A stretch of DNA of 64,000 nt, from contig NZ_CP029985.1 of the NCBI RefSeq assembly GCF_003355005.1, positions 3,184,501-3,248,500 on the forward strand, written 5' to 3'. The position numbers and the translations under genes were made by a program. Positions 23,751 to 31,120 of this stretch are shown here, piece after piece; position 1 is the stretch's first letter, and each line of letters begins with the position of its first letter. The notes beneath the pieces are model-generated. The model saw nothing but the letters and a program-made list of their open reading frames with translations, did not search any database and was not told the origin of the DNA. Source of the DNA: Sphingomonas sp. FARSPH. Lineage in GTDB: Bacteria; Pseudomonadota; Alphaproteobacteria; Sphingomonadales; Sphingomonadaceae.

Positions 23751-25007
23751 TCAGATCGCCTTCATCACCAGCGACGCGTTGGTGCCGCCAAAGCCGAACG
23801 AATTGTTCAGCACCGCCTTCACCTCGCGCTTCTTCGCCGTCAGCGGCACCAGGTCGACACCCTCGGTCCCCTCGTCGGGGTTGTGCAGGTTCAGCGTCGG
23901 CGGCACGATCTGGTCGCGGAGCGCCAGGATGCAGAAGATGCTCTCCACCGCACCCGCGCCGCCGAGCAGATGCCCGATCGCCGACTTGGTGCTCGACATC
24001 GACGCGCCCGACAGATCGTCGCCGAACACGCGCTTCGCCGCGGCGAGCTCGATCGTGTCCGCCATGGTCGAGGTGCCGTGCGCGTTGATGTAACCGATGT
24101 CCGACGGCTCCATCCCCGCCTTGCGCAGCGCCATGCGCATCGCGAGCTCGGCGCCCTTGCCCTCGGGATGCGGCGCGGTGACGTGATAGGCATCCCCCGA
24201 CAGGCCATAGCCGACGACCTCGGCATAGATCTTGGCGCCACGCGCCTTGGCGTGCTCATACTCCTCGAGCACGACGACGCCCGCACCCTCGCCCATGACG
24301 AAGCCGTCGCGGTCCTTGTCATAGGGGCGGCTCGCCTCCGTCGGGCGATCGTTCATGCTCATGTTGAGCGCGCGCGCCTGCGCGAAGCCGGCGACGCCGA
24401 GCGGATTGATCGTGCTTTCCGCACCGCCCGCCAGCATGATGTCGGCATCGTCGTCGCGGATCATCCGCGCCGCATCGCCGATCGAATGCGCGCCGGTCGA
24501 ACAGGCGGTGACGACGGCGTGGTTCGGGCCCATCAGGCCATATTTGATGCTCACCTGACCCGAGATCAGGTTGATGAGGCGTCCGTGGACGAAGTGCGGG
24601 CTGACGCGGCCGGGGCCGCGCTCGTGCAGGTTGACCGATTCGATCTCGATCCCCGGCAGGCCGCCGATGCCCGATCCGATCGACACGCCCGCGCGCAGCT
24701 TCGTCGCCTCGTCCATCTCGGTGAGGCCCGCGTCTTCCAGCGCCTGTCCGGCGGCATCGATGCCATAGACGATGAACGGATCGACCTGGCGCTGCACCTT
24801 GTGGTCGACGCGCTTGTCGGGATCGAAGCCGTATTCGTGATCCTTGGGCTTCACCTCGCACGCGATGGTGCACTTCTGCCCCGTGGTATCGAAGCGCGTG
24901 ATCGGTCCCGCGCCGGACTTGCCCGCGATCAGATTGGCCCATGCGGTCTCGACGTCCGCCCCCAGCGGGGTGACGAGGCCAAGACCGGTGACGACGACGC
25001 GACGCAT
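23751..25007 (-). CDS. fabF: Beta-ketoacyl-ACP synthase II
   Basis: A 418-residue condensing enzyme that elongates acyl-ACP with malonyl-ACP. The catalytic triad is visible as Cys169 (VVTACSTGAHSIG), His310 (NAHGTST) and His346 (KSAIGHLLGG). The ATG at 25007 has GAGGAAG upstream; the frame runs 14 codons further but without a matching start. It is downstream of acpP behind a strong hairpin with a T-tail, so its level may be set partly by read-through. Confidence 0.97.
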   Translation of the reverse strand: MRRVVVTGLGLVTPLGADVETAWANLIAGKSGAGPITRFDTTGQKCTIACEVKPKDHEYGFDPDKRVDHKVQRQVDPFIVYGIDAAGQALEDAGLTEMDEATKLRAGVSIGSGIGGLPGIEIESVNLHERGPGRVSPHFVHGRLINLISGQVSIKYGLMGPNHAVVTACSTGAHSIGDAARMIRDDDADIMLAGGAESTINPLGVAGFAQARALNMSMNDRPTEASRPYDKDRDGFVMGEGAGVVVLEEYEHAKARGAKIYAEVVGYGLSGDAYHVTAPHPEGKGAELAMRMALRKAGMEPSDIGYINAHGTSTMADTIELAAAKRVFGDDLSGASMSSTKSAIGHLLGGAGAVESIFCILALRDQIVPPTLNLHNPDEGTEGVDLVPLTAKKREVKAVLNNSFGFGGTNASLVMKAI

Positions 25008-25100
25008 GCTCTTCTTCCTCTCAGGCGCCCTGCCGGCCTCTACCGGCATCCCCCGCCTTGGGGTGGTCCCGCCTGGCGGCGGGACGGCAACTTCACCAAA

Positions 25101-25142
25101 CGCAAAACGGCTCCCCGCCCTCTAGCCGGGGACGGGGAGCCG
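25101..25142 (-). terminator. Terminator or attenuator between acpP and fabF
   Basis: On the minus strand a perfect 10-bp stem CGGCTCCCCG/CGGGGAGCCG (25142-25133 with 25117-25108) is followed by TTTTGCGTTT. It lies 39 bases downstream of the acpP stop and 94 bases upstream of the fabF start. It probably ends most acpP messages, leaving partial read-through into fabF-mltG. Confidence 0.8.
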
Positions 25143-25181
25143 CTTAGTTCCGGCCCGATGCGATCGATCGGGCGACAGGCC

Positions 25182-25418
25182 TTACGCCTTGTGCTCGTCG
25201 ATGTAGGTGATCGCGTCCTTGACGGTCGTGATCTTCTCGGCGGCGTCGTCCGGAATCTCGACACCGAACTCTTCCTCGAACGCCATGACGAGCTCGACGA
25301 TGTCGAGGCTGTCGGCACCGAGATCGTCGATGAAGCTCGCGTCCTCGGTCACCTTGTCGGCTTCGACGCCGAGATGCTCGACGACGATCTTCTTCACGCG
25401 GTCGGCGGTCTCGCTCAT
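25182..25418 (-). CDS. acpP: Acyl carrier protein
   Basis: A 78-residue acidic carrier of growing acyl chains. The phosphopantetheine attachment serine is Ser37 in DDLGADSLDIVEL. Length and acidity are normal for the family. It lies between fabG and fabF in the conserved fabD-fabG-acpP-fabF order. A terminator follows, consistent with the very high ACP expression relative to the enzymes. Confidence 0.98.
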   Translation of the reverse strand: MSETADRVKKIVVEHLGVEADKVTEDASFIDDLGADSLDIVELVMAFEEEFGVEIPDDAAEKITTVKDAITYIDEHKA

Positions 25419-25572
25419 GTGTATTCCCTCTTCACGTTGGGGGTGTTTCTAAAAATGACGAACCGCCCGTAGAACGGGGCCGTGCGGCTGGCAAGCGTCT
25501 GTTAAGGGTGGCCAAGGACAGTCCGTGCGATCAAGGGGTTGGATGCCCCCGCCCGAGCCTCCCTGCCGATCT

Positions 25573-26313
25573 TCACACCATCGCCATGCCGCCGTTGACG
25601 TGCAACGTCTGGCCGGTGACGTAGCCCGCCTCACGGCTGGCGAGGTAGACGACTGCGGCGGCGATATCCTCGCCCGTGCCCAGGTCGCCCGCCGGGATGC
25701 GGCCGAGCAGCGCGCTCTTCTGCGCGTCCGGCAGCACGTCGGTCATCGCCGAACGGATGAAGCCCGGCGCGACGCAGTTCACGGTGATGTTGCGGCTCGC
25801 CAATTCCTGCGCCAGCGCCTTCGACATGCCGACCAGGCCCGCCTTGGACGCGGCATAGTTCGCCTGGCCGGGATTGCCGGTCTGGCCGACGACCGAGGTG
25901 ATCGACACGATGCGGCCGAAGCGCGCCTTCATCATCGGCTTAGCCGCCGCGCGGATCAGGCGGAAGGCGGCTTCCAGATTGACGCGGATCACCTGATCCC
26001 ATTCGTCGTCTTTCATCCGCATCGCGAGGTTGTCGCGCGTCACGCCCGCATTGTTGACGAGGATGTCGAGCTTCCCGCCCAGCGCCTCGACCGCCTGCGG
26101 CACCAGCGCGTCGACCGCGGCGCCGTCAGACAGATTGCACGGCAAGGCGACGTGATCGCCGCCCAGCGACGCGCGAAACGTCTCCAGCTTGTCGGCGTTG
26201 CTGCCCGACACGGCAAGCCGCGCACCCTGCGCCGCCAGCCCATTGGCGATCGCGGACCCGATGCCGCCCGATGCGCCGGTAACCAGCGCGGTCATGCCAG
26301 TAAGATCGAACAT
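25573..26313 (-). CDS. fabG: 3-oxoacyl-ACP reductase
   Basis: A 246-residue short-chain dehydrogenase that reduces beta-ketoacyl-ACP with NADPH. The coenzyme motif is TGASGGIGSAIA, the NNAG motif lies near residue 87, and the catalytic residues are Ser140, Tyr153 and Lys157 (SVVGQTGNPGQANYAASK). Two adjacent ATGs (26316, 26313) are possible; 26313 is preferred because AAAGG lies seven bases before it. fabD ends 11 bases upstream. The gap of 154 bases to acpP shows no gene. Confidence 0.97.
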   Translation of the reverse strand: MFDLTGMTALVTGASGGIGSAIANGLAAQGARLAVSGSNADKLETFRASLGGDHVALPCNLSDGAAVDALVPQAVEALGGKLDILVNNAGVTRDNLAMRMKDDEWDQVIRVNLEAAFRLIRAAAKPMMKARFGRIVSITSVVGQTGNPGQANYAASKAGLVGMSKALAQELASRNITVNCVAPGFIRSAMTDVLPDAQKSALLGRIPAGDLGTGEDIAAAVVYLASREAGYVTGQTLHVNGGMAMV

Positions 26314-26324
26314 CATGCTACCTT

Positions 26325-27284
26325 TCAAATCTTCGCGAGAAGCGCTTCGACGTCGTCCATCGTCACGACACTGATCGCTTCCGCGTCGGGGGCGATGCGC
26401 TTGACCATGGGGCTGAGCACCTTGCCGCCGAATTCGACGAACTGGGTGACGCCGGCCTCGACCATCGCCAGCACCGATTCGCGCCAGCGGACCATGCCCG
26501 TCACCTGATCGACCAGCGCGGTGCGGATCGCGTCCGGCGCCGCGATCGGGGCGGCGTGAACATTGGCATAGACGGGCACGAGGGGCGCGGCGACGTGCGC
26601 GTCGGTGAGTGCGGCGGCCATGGCGTCGGCGGCGGGCTGCATCAGCGGGCAGTGGAAAGGCGCGGACACGGGCAGCAGCACGCCGCGCTTCGCGCCCATG
26701 TCTTTCGCCAGCGCGACCGCGCGCTCGACGGGCGCGCGGTGGCCCGAGAGGACGACCTGGCTCGGATCATTGTCGTTGGCGACCGTGCAGACCAGCGTCT
26801 GGCCCGTGTCGGCGGCGACCGCCTCGACCGCGGCGGCGGCGATCGCATGCGCCTTGTCGAGGTCCGCACCGAGCAGCGCGGCCATCGCCCCCTCGCCCAC
26901 CGGCACCGCGGCCTGCATGGCCAGGCCGCGCAGCTTCAGCAGGTGCGCGGTCGTCGACAGATCGAACGCCTGCGCCGCGCACAGCGCGCTATATTCACCA
27001 AGGCTGTGCCCTGCGACGAAATCGGCCTTGTCGGCGAGGCGGACATTGCCTTCGCGCTCCAGCACGCGCAGCGTCGCTATCGCATTGGCCATGATCGCCG
27101 GCTGCGCATTTTGGGTGAGCGTCAGCTCGTCCGCCGGCCCATCGATCATCAAGCGGAAGAGATGTTGGCCCAGCGCCTCGTCCACCTCGCCGAACACTTC
27201 GCGCGCGACCGGGCTGGCATCGGCAAGCGCCTTGCCCATACCGACCGCCTGGCTGCCCTGGCCCGGAAAGATGAATGCCCGCAT
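26325..27284 (-). CDS. fabD: Malonyl-CoA:ACP transacylase
   Basis: A 319-residue enzyme transferring malonyl groups from CoA to ACP. It starts MRAFIFPGQGSQAVGMG, carries the nucleophile Ser94 in AGHSLGEYSAL, and the histidine His211 in SAPFHCPLMQPAA. A GTG directly precedes the ATG at 27284; GAGGAG upstream fits the ATG. It is first in the fab operon and divergent from the RcnB-like gene. Confidence 0.97.
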   Translation of the reverse strand: MRAFIFPGQGSQAVGMGKALADASPVAREVFGEVDEALGQHLFRLMIDGPADELTLTQNAQPAIMANAIATLRVLEREGNVRLADKADFVAGHSLGEYSALCAAQAFDLSTTAHLLKLRGLAMQAAVPVGEGAMAALLGADLDKAHAIAAAAVEAVAADTGQTLVCTVANDNDPSQVVLSGHRAPVERAVALAKDMGAKRGVLLPVSAPFHCPLMQPAADAMAAALTDAHVAAPLVPVYANVHAAPIAAPDAIRTALVDQVTGMVRWRESVLAMVEAGVTQFVEFGGKVLSPMVKRIAPDAEAISVVTMDDVEALLAKI

Positions 27285-27320
27285 CACGCGCTCTCCTCAT
27301 AGACTCTGGTGGGCGCCCCT

Positions 27321-27337
27321 AGGACCGCAGCGGTCCT
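27321..27337. promoter_or_regulatory. Palindrome in the fabD / RcnB-like divergent region
   Basis: AGGACCGC and GCGGTCCT are perfect inverted 8-base halves around one base. The site lies 37 bases upstream of the fabD ATG, where an operator or part of a promoter could sit. Two copies of TTGCGAC (near 27363 and 27373) and a GGTATG/CATACC inverted pair (27406-27425) lie in the same gap. The binding protein is unknown. Confidence 0.3.
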
Positions 27338-27481
27338 CGTGCAACCTGAACGAACCTGTCGGAGTTGCGACACGTTGCGACCGTTTTGCGGTTCGTGCGG
27401 GAGAGGTATGCGACAAACCATACCCATCTTGCCTGTCGACGCCGCACTGCCGGCGCCGGTTTTTGACGGGAGTATGAAACC

Positions 27482-27811
27482 ATGAAGAAGCTGATCCTGA
27501 GCACGCTCGCCGCGACGCTGGTCGCCACCCCGATGCTGGCGACCGCGGCCGAAGCCGCCCCGCAGCAGCGCGAGGTGACGACCGTCCGCGAGCGTCCGAA
27601 CGGCACCACCGTGGTGACGACGCGGACGTGGCGCACCGGCCAGCGGTTCGACCGCCGCTATGCGCCCAACTATCGCCGGATCGACGAATACCGCACCTAT
27701 CGCCTGCGCGCGCCGGCGCGCGGCCTGTACTGGGTGCGCTCGGGCCGCGATGCGCTGCTCGTCCGCCCGAACGGCACGATCGTCGAGGTGCGGCCCGGAC
27801 TCTTCCGGTAA
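27482..27811 (+). CDS. RcnB-family periplasmic protein
   Basis: A 109-residue exported protein with a clear signal peptide (MKKLILSTLAATLVATPMLATAAEA). The C-terminal YRTYRLRAPARGLYWVRSGRDALLVR matches RcnB-like proteins, which in E. coli affect nickel and cobalt export; many alphaproteobacterial relatives have no known function. A GGGAG ribosome site lies nine bases before the ATG. It is divergent from fabD. Confidence 0.8.
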   Translation: MKKLILSTLAATLVATPMLATAAEAAPQQREVTTVRERPNGTTVVTTRTWRTGQRFDRRYAPNYRRIDEYRTYRLRAPARGLYWVRSGRDALLVRPNGTIVEVRPGLFR

Positions 27812-27878
27812 ACGCCTTTTCCGGTAAGGTATAAGGCTTGCCTTTCGGCCCACCCATGCTAAGGGCGGCGGATGGAAA

Positions 27879-27908
27879 CGGGGCGGTGGGCGTTTGCCCG
27901 CCGCCCCG
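27879..27908 (+). promoter_or_regulatory. Leader hairpin upstream of rpsF
   Basis: CGGGGCGG (27879-27886) pairs with CCGCCCCG (27901-27908), and GGGC/GCCC extend the stem, giving a very stable hairpin about 70 bases upstream of rpsF. No T-run follows. A possible promoter (TTGCCT, 16 bases, TAAGGG) starts at about 27839, so the hairpin would lie in the 5' leader, where autoregulation of the S6:S18 operon occurs in other bacteria. The link is inference. Confidence 0.35.
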
Positions 27909-27979
27909 ATTGCATGGACGACAGCCGGAGGGGCGCTGCATGGGGCATGCGTCAGCGATCGGCCAACGAAGGACAAGGC

Positions 27980-28423
27980 ATGGCTCTGTACGAGCACACG
28001 TTCCTTGCGCGCCAGGATCTGGCACAGGCGCAGGTGGACGCGCTGGCGGAAACCGCCACGAAGATCATCGAAGACAATGGCGGCAAGGTCGTCAAGACCG
28101 AGACCTGGGGCCTGCGCAGCCTCGCCTATCGCATCGCGAAGAACCGCAAGGCGCATTACGTGATGCTCGAGATCGACGCACCGGGTTCGGTGGTCGCCGA
28201 GCTGGAGCGCCAGACGCAGATCAACGAAGACGTGATCCGCTACATGACCGTCCGCGTCGACGAGCATGAGCAGGGCCCGACCGTAATGATGCGCAAGCAG
28301 GAGCGCGACCGTGAGCGTCGCAGCGACCGTGAGGGTGGCCGTGACGGCGCACCGCGTGGTGAAGGGCGCGGCGATCGTCCCGATCGTGGCCCCCGTCGTG
28401 ACCGTGAAGAGGAGGCCGCATAA
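27980..28423 (+). CDS. rpsF: 30S ribosomal protein S6
   Basis: A 147-residue small-subunit protein that pairs with S18 on 16S rRNA. It opens MALYEHTFLARQDLAQAQVD and contains ETWGLRSLAYRIAKNRKAHY. The C-terminal 40 residues are a highly charged Arg/Asp/Glu tail longer than in E. coli, as seen in alphaproteobacteria. The ATG at 27980 has AAGGA about six bases upstream; the open frame upstream is not used. Confidence 0.97.
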   Translation: MALYEHTFLARQDLAQAQVDALAETATKIIEDNGGKVVKTETWGLRSLAYRIAKNRKAHYVMLEIDAPGSVVAELERQTQINEDVIRYMTVRVDEHEQGPTVMMRKQERDRERRSDREGGRDGAPRGEGRGDRPDRGPRRDREEEAA

Positions 28424-28647
28424 TGGCTCGCCCGTTTTTCCGCCGCCGCAAGTCGTGCCCGTTCAGCGCCAAGGATGCGCCGCGGATCGACTATAAGGAC
28501 GTCCGTCTGCTCCAAGGCTTCGTGTCTGAGCGTGGCAAGATCGTCCCGTCGCGCATCACCTCGGTGAGCGCCAAGAAGCAGCGCGAGCTCGCCCAGGCGA
28601 TCAAGCGCGCCCGCCATCTGGGCCTGCTGCCCTACGTCGTGAAGTAA
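28423..28647 (+). CDS. rpsR: 30S ribosomal protein S18
   Basis: A 74-residue protein binding next to S6. Conserved segments are FFRRRKSCPFSAKDAPRIDYKD and GKIVPSRITSVSAKKQRELA. Its ATG shares one base with the rpsF stop (TAATG), showing translational coupling. Confidence 0.98.
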   Translation: MARPFFRRRKSCPFSAKDAPRIDYKDVRLLQGFVSERGKIVPSRITSVSAKKQRELAQAIKRARHLGLLPYVVK

Positions 28648-28658
28648 GGAGCGAGCCC

Positions 28659-29249
28659 ATGGACGTTATTCTGCTGGAGCGCGTCGAGAAGCTCGGCGCC
28701 ATCGGCGACGTGGTGAAGGTGAAGGACGGTTTCGCCCGCAACTTCCTGCTGCCGAACAAGAAGGCGCTGCGCGCCAACGAAGCCAACCGCAAGGTGTTCG
28801 AGGCGAACCGCGCCCGCATCGAGGCCGACAATGCGTCGCGGCGTACAGATGCGGAAAAGGATGCCGGCGCATTCAAGGACGCGCAGGTCACGCTGATCCG
28901 TCAGGCGTCGAACACCGGCCAACTGTACGGCTCGGTCGCGGTGCGCGATCTGGTCGAGGCGCTCGACGCCGCCGGCCACAAGGTGACCAAGAGCCAGGTC
29001 GTTCTCGACAAGCCGATCAAGTCGATCGGCGTCTACGACGTGCGCGTCGCGCTGCACCCGGAAGTGTCGGTGACCGTCAAGGTCAACGTCGCCCGGTCGC
29101 CGGAAGAGGCCGAGATGCAGGCGCAGGGCGTCGACGTCATGGCGCAGATGTTCGAGCGGGACGAGGCCGGCTTCACCGAGGATTACGATCCCAACGCCGA
29201 GCCGGGCGCGACCGCCGAAGTGCAGTCGGAGGAGCAGGCCGAGGGTTGA
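28659..29249 (+). CDS. rplI: 50S ribosomal protein L9
   Basis: A 196-residue protein with the N-terminal rRNA-binding domain (MDVILLERVEKLGAIGDVVK, VKDGFARNFLLPNKKALRA), the long connecting helix and the C-terminal domain (PIKSIGVYDVRVALHPEV). An acidic extension of some 45 residues at the C-terminus makes it longer than the 149-residue E. coli protein. It is third in rpsF-rpsR-rplI, and a terminator follows. Confidence 0.97.
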   Translation: MDVILLERVEKLGAIGDVVKVKDGFARNFLLPNKKALRANEANRKVFEANRARIEADNASRRTDAEKDAGAFKDAQVTLIRQASNTGQLYGSVAVRDLVEALDAAGHKVTKSQVVLDKPIKSIGVYDVRVALHPEVSVTVKVNVARSPEEAEMQAQGVDVMAQMFERDEAGFTEDYDPNAEPGATAEVQSEEQAEG

Positions 29250-29275
29250 TCCCCTCGCCGCTTCGGCCAGAAAAG

Positions 29276-29309
29276 AGCCGTCCGGTCCCCGCGACCGGGC
29301 GGCTTTTTC
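29276..29309 (+). terminator. Rho-independent terminator of rpsF-rpsR-rplI
   Basis: AGCCGTCCGGTC (29276-29287) pairs with GACCGGGCGGCT (29293-29304), 12 pairs with one G-U, followed by a run of five T. It lies 27 bases after the rplI stop. Confidence 0.9.
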
Positions 29310-29365
29310 GTATCCGCCGTGCCGCCCGCCGGCGTGATTTCGCAACGATGGGACATGCGGCAAGG

Positions 29366-29402
29366 AAAAGGCCGCCCGATCATGACGATCGGACGGCCTT
29401 TT
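29366..29402. terminator. Two-way terminator
   Basis: AAAAGGCCG and CCGATC pair with GATCGG and CGGCCTTTT around one mismatch, giving A/T ends on both strands. It could end plus-strand read-through from rplI and the minus-strand short ORF at 29444-29521. Confidence 0.75.
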
Positions 29403-29443
29403 CGCTGTTCCAGGGTTGCCCTGACCGGGCCGGCTGCCGCCCC

Positions 29444-29521
29444 TTACGGGCAGGTGACGCAGGCGCTGACGACCGCCGCCAAGGGAATGAGCGCGAGCAG
29501 CAGAGGGACGATCTGTTTCAT
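29444..29521 (-). CDS. Very short ORF, possible 25-residue exported or membrane peptide
   Basis: Minus-strand ATG at 29521 to TAA at 29444, 25 codons: a Lys near the start, a hydrophobic core IVPLLLALIPLAAVV and the end SACVTCP. The core looks like a signal or membrane segment, and VVSAC is near a lipobox, though too short for a normal lipoprotein. It is followed within 45 bases by a hairpin with a T-tail on its strand, so it may be an independent short transcript. The ribosome site is weak. Real coding status is uncertain. Confidence 0.4.
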   Translation of the reverse strand: MKQIVPLLLALIPLAAVVSACVTCP

Positions 29522-29593
29522 GACCGAAAATCCGTTTCCATCTGAAATCTAAATGGTTCGCGAGGCAAAAGGTTTCAATAGCCTGAACGGAAT

Positions 29594-31120
29594 TCAGCCA
29601 GACCGTCCCGTTCCGGTACGCGCCGCCGTGCCGCCCCGATCCGTCGCGAGCCCGCCCGGACGCCCCGTCTCTGCCGCATCGCTCCACCCCAACCCCAAAG
29701 CCTTCTGGACGGCGATATAGCTGCCGGTCAGTTGCGCCGTACCTTGCGCAACGGCGATCACGGCGGACAGGCGCTGGCGCTCGATGTCGAGCTGGTCGAT
29801 CAGCGTCGACGTACCCGCCTGCACGCGCAGGTCGTTCAGTCGCGCCGCGCGCGTCGCGCTCGCCTCCGCGCGGGCCAGCTGCGCGAGTTGCAGCCGGATG
29901 TTGCCGAACCGCGAGAGCGACGTCTCGGCATCCTGCAACGCCTCCAGCACCGTCTCGCGATATTGCGCGTCTGCGGCGTCGCGTTGTGCCTCCGCCTGCC
30001 GCACGCCGGCTCGTGCGCGGCCGAAATCGAGGACGTTCCAGCTCAGCATCGGCGTGAGCAGCGCGGTGAACTTTCCCGGATCGACGACGTCGGCGATGCT
30101 CGTACCCCCCAGCCCGAACAGGCCGAGGAATTTCACCGCGGGCAAGGTCTTGGCGACGTTGATTCCGATCTGCGCGTTGCTCGCCGCAAGCGCCCGCTCC
30201 GCCGCGCGCACGTCGGGCCGATGCGCGATCAGCGCGGCGGGATCGCCGATCGGCACCTCGCGCGGGGGCAGCGGCACCGGCACGTCGGTCGCGAGCGTCG
30301 CATCGAGCGCACCGGGCGTCCGCCCGGTCAGGATCGCGAGCTGGCCTTTGTATTCGTCGATCTGCGCAGCGAGCGGGATATTCTGCGCATCGGTACTTTC
30401 CAGCTGCTGCTGCAGGCGATCGACCTGCAACTGCGACGCGGTGCCCGCCGCCAGCCGCTGGCGCTGCAGCGCGAGCGCCTGTCGCTGCAAGGCGGTCGAC
30501 CGCGCATTGAGCCGCGCGCGCGCCTGCACGTCGCGCAGCGCGACATAGGCCTGCGCGACCTGCGCCGACAGGCTGACCTGCGCATCGGCGAGATCGGCAA
30601 ATCGCTGACCTACGGTGGCGCGCGCCTGCTCCGTGCCCCGCCGCGCGCTGCCGAACAAATCCGGCTCCCAGGATGCGGTGCCGCCGAGGTTGAAGAAATC
30701 GAGGCTCGACAGGCTCTGCGCCTGTCCCCCTGAACTACCGCCGCCATTTCCGCTTCCGCCACCGAGGCTCACATCGGGCAGTTGCGCATGCAGATAGGTC
30801 GCGCTCGCGCTGACGCTGGGCAGCCCGGCGGCGCGCTGTGCCCGCAGCTGTGCTTCGGCCGCGCGGATCCGCGCCTGCGCCGCATCGATCGTCGGGCTGT
30901 GCGCCAGCGCGTCGTCGACCAAGGCGGTCAGCGTCGGATCGCCCAGCGTCTCCCACCAGCGCGCGACGCCGGGCGTCCGGGTCAGCGCAGGATCGCCGGC
31001 GCGCACGAACGTCCCCCGGCCGACGGCGTCGGAGGCGACCGCGGGCGGTCCCTTGTAATCGGGGCCGACGGTGCAGCCCGCGAGCATCGCGAGGGAAAGA
31101 AGGGGAAGCGTCTGTCGCAT
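29594..31120 (-). CDS. Efflux outer-membrane factor (NodT/OprM family lipoprotein)
   Basis: A 508-residue TolC-like channel that completes a tripartite drug pump. The lipobox LAMLAGC (lipidated Cys at about residue 16) is followed by TVGPDYKGPP, the standard NodT/OprM start. Two repeats of long coiled-coil helices (ALQRQRLAAGTASQLQVDRL and LNDLRVQAGTSTLIDQLDIE) are visible. Its ATG shares a base with the emrB stop (TGATG). The longer open frame to 31615 runs antisense-like through emrB and is ignored. Confidence 0.94.
   Translation of the reverse strand: MRQTLPLLSLAMLAGCTVGPDYKGPPAVASDAVGRGTFVRAGDPALTRTPGVARWWETLGDPTLTALVDDALAHSPTIDAAQARIRAAEAQLRAQRAAGLPSVSASATYLHAQLPDVSLGGGSGNGGGSSGGQAQSLSSLDFFNLGGTASWEPDLFGSARRGTEQARATVGQRFADLADAQVSLSAQVAQAYVALRDVQARARLNARSTALQRQALALQRQRLAAGTASQLQVDRLQQQLESTDAQNIPLAAQIDEYKGQLAILTGRTPGALDATLATDVPVPLPPREVPIGDPAALIAHRPDVRAAERALAASNAQIGINVAKTLPAVKFLGLFGLGGTSIADVVDPGKFTALLTPMLSWNVLDFGRARAGVRQAEAQRDAADAQYRETVLEALQDAETSLSRFGNIRLQLAQLARAEASATRAARLNDLRVQAGTSTLIDQLDIERQRLSAVIAVAQGTAQLTGSYIAVQKALGLGWSDAAETGRPGGLATDRGGTAARTGTGRSG

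Larger units (their letters stand above)
29250..29593. other. Intergenic stretch with two terminators and a short ORF
   Basis: Between rplI (plus) and the efflux outer-membrane gene (minus). It holds the rplI terminator (29276-29309), a second two-way terminator (29366-29402) and a 25-codon minus-strand ORF (29444-29521), each listed separately. The rest (29522-29593) is comparatively AT-rich and could hold a promoter for the short ORF. Confidence 0.6.
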
